Positions 62,401 through 64,000 of a stretch of 64,000 nt of DNA are shown piece by piece. Each line of letters opens with the position of its first letter. The stretch's first letter is position 1. The notes under the pieces were generated by a model. The model was not told where the DNA came from and ran no database searches. It worked only from the letters and a program-made list of their open reading frames with translations. The translations under genes and the position numbers were made by a program. Origin of the DNA: Acridotheres tristis (lineage: Eukaryota; Chordata; Aves; Passeriformes; Sturnidae); the NCBI GenBank assembly GCA_037013685.1, contig CM072891.1, positions 20,250,501 through 20,314,500 on the forward strand. Direction: 5' to 3'.

Positions 62401-64000
62401 GGAGGGGCAGACCAAAGGCACTGGAGAAAATGGCCTTGGGGAGGACCCTGTGAGGAGAACCTCTCACTATACACAAGTCATGACATCTGTGTCTCAGCAG
62501 AGTCTTCTGGTCCCCAAGCTGAGTGCTGCAAATCCTATGGCAGGGCTGTTAATGCCACACAGATCCTGCCCTCTGAGATGTTTTAGGAGCATACTTTGAA
62601 TGTCAAGGCTACCTCCACGGTTGGAGGAGTCTGGGGACAAGCTGTCACACACATCCATACCTCTATTTTTCCAACCTGCTGTTTTTCAGCTGACCACCTG
62701 ACTTTTACTCACACTGACTTGCTATCACTTTGTTAAGGAAGAAGCAGAGCCCGGAATTTTTCTGGTAGCTCAAATGTCATCACTGCATTTTGATATATCT
62801 ATAATTCAGAGGTATCTTAAAATGAAATTTTAAACTAAGTTGACCCAGAATGAAGTCTTTACTTCAGCAGACAATCTGCTGTACATTTTGACCATGAAGC
62901 ACTTTGTCAATCTCAAGAAAGTGTTCAGCATTTTGGAATGAAAAATCATTGCATTCAACAGCTCCCAGAATGGATCATTTTCTAATGCAAACGCTTCACT
63001 TCTAAAACCCTTCTTATTCACTGCATCTGCTTTTTTTACAAAGAACGGTCCCAAATCCTGTCCCCCCAAACACAGCAGAAGAAAACCTCTTGTAGGCAGC
63101 CTGTGTGGCCTCCTGCCCCAGCCTGTGTCCCCCAGAAGGCACAGGCACACTCTGTGTCCTCTTCAGCTTTCTGCTCTTTCCATGATTTCTGCAATGTGCA
63201 CAATAAATGCAGCCTGTGTCCTACACCCCAGATCCCACCAAGGAACATGACACTGCCCTCGCTTTCTCCAGCAGGTTTTACTGCACAGAGTAGGTTGGTT
63301 ATGATTTCTGCTAGGCCTGAAAGGGTGCCCAGATGTCCCTTTAACAAGTTGTGTGTTTCTCTTTAACAGCAAGACTTGCCTGCTGGCAACCATTAGCACT
63401 CTTCAGCATCAAATTCTGCAGTCAAATTCAGCTTACACCACGTCTGAACTTGGCTTAGGCACCAGTTTTTCTGCCAGTACATCACTGTTTTCAACTCCAG
63501 TCAGCACTGTTTTGAAGTTATTACTGTCTGGTGGCTGGGGTTTTTTTGGTGGTGTATGCATCCTAAATGAGCTTTGTGGTCTCTCCACTTCAAAAGCTTC
63601 TCTGCTCTCACCTCCCTTTACTGGCTGTCCTCTAGCAGGACCAAAGACCAAAAGGTATAAACTACCTCAGCAGCACTCCAGGTCCGTGCAGTGTGCAGGG
63701 ATGAAGCCTGTGGGACTCTCCTGGGGGCTGCTGGAGAGAGGGTTCAGGGAATCAGGCAAGGAGATGGTGCAGAGCTGTGCTGGGTCACTCAGACTCAGTC
63801 CCCAATCCTTGCCTCCATCCAAATCAGGCCCAAGTGCTGAAGTTACCAGCATGTGCTGCAAACTTCAAGCTGCTTGAAGCACATCTCACCCTCTCCATTA
63901 CCCAGTTTCCTCTCGTGTCTCCTGGGTGAGGAGAAGACACAGAAGCACCCTTGGCACTGAATCACATGCAGGTGTTTCACTGAGGGGATCAGTTGCTTCC
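59401..64000. other. Intergenic sequence to the right edge; no gene recognised
   Basis: No exon, RNA gene or transposon is recognised. A purine/pyrimidine-biased stretch lies at 62020-62080 (purine-rich) and 62215-62300 (pyrimidine-rich). The ASCL2 bHLH exon, which neighbours TH upstream in mammals, is not seen before the window ends. Confidence 0.5.

Overview
The window is vertebrate nuclear DNA, almost certainly from a bird. It holds three CR1 LINE 3' ends with the typical avian tail (ATTCTGTGA-like octamers after a CCCTTCCA-type block), avian-type ERV LTR remnants, small GT-AG introns, and an aminergic gene with bird-like residue choices. There is no bacterial or phage content. The order of bird cannot be resolved from this sequence.

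Only one protein-coding gene is supported: tyrosine hydroxylase (TH), on the minus strand. Its start codon is at 13253-13251 and ten coding exons run down to 616 (exons 1-10, 1086 coding bases, 362 codons, every junction in phase with GT..AG). The remaining C-terminal exons lie beyond the left edge. The core promoter is intact: a TATAAAAA box at 13303-13310 and a perfect palindromic CRE (TGACGTCA) at 13320-13327, in the arrangement known from mammalian TH promoters. Intron 2 holds a near-perfect RE1/NRSE element (REST binding site, 20 of 21 consensus positions) at 6510-6530 in a CpG-rich patch, next to an old CR1 insertion.

Everything from about 13.4 kb to 64 kb is upstream, non-coding sequence relative to TH, and I recognise no second gene (in particular no bHLH exon of ASCL2, the mammalian neighbour). 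It contains candidate regulatory clusters: a paired-type homeodomain dimer plus bicoid site near 15.63 kb, a homeodomain-rich block at 17.59-17.82 kb, an AP-1/E-box composite near 22.32 kb, an inverted AP-1 pair in a bZIP-site cluster at 25.39-25.53 kb, a CpG island at 48.57-48.87 kb, and inverted PBX-HOX sites beside a G-quadruplex run at 57.70-57.78 kb.

The same flank carries striking tandem repeats: a 33-bp minisatellite (28.57-29.34 kb), adjacent (AAAAT)n and (AAGGG)n arrays (40.81-41.19 kb), a (CA)20 tract (43.78 kb) and a roughly 240-bp (CTCCT)n array next to the CpG island (48.89-49.13 kb). The longest open frames in the window are mostly by-products of these arrays and should not be annotated as genes. 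I found no previously undescribed coding system. The most noteworthy signals are the intronic RE1 and the candidate distal regulatory elements around TH.
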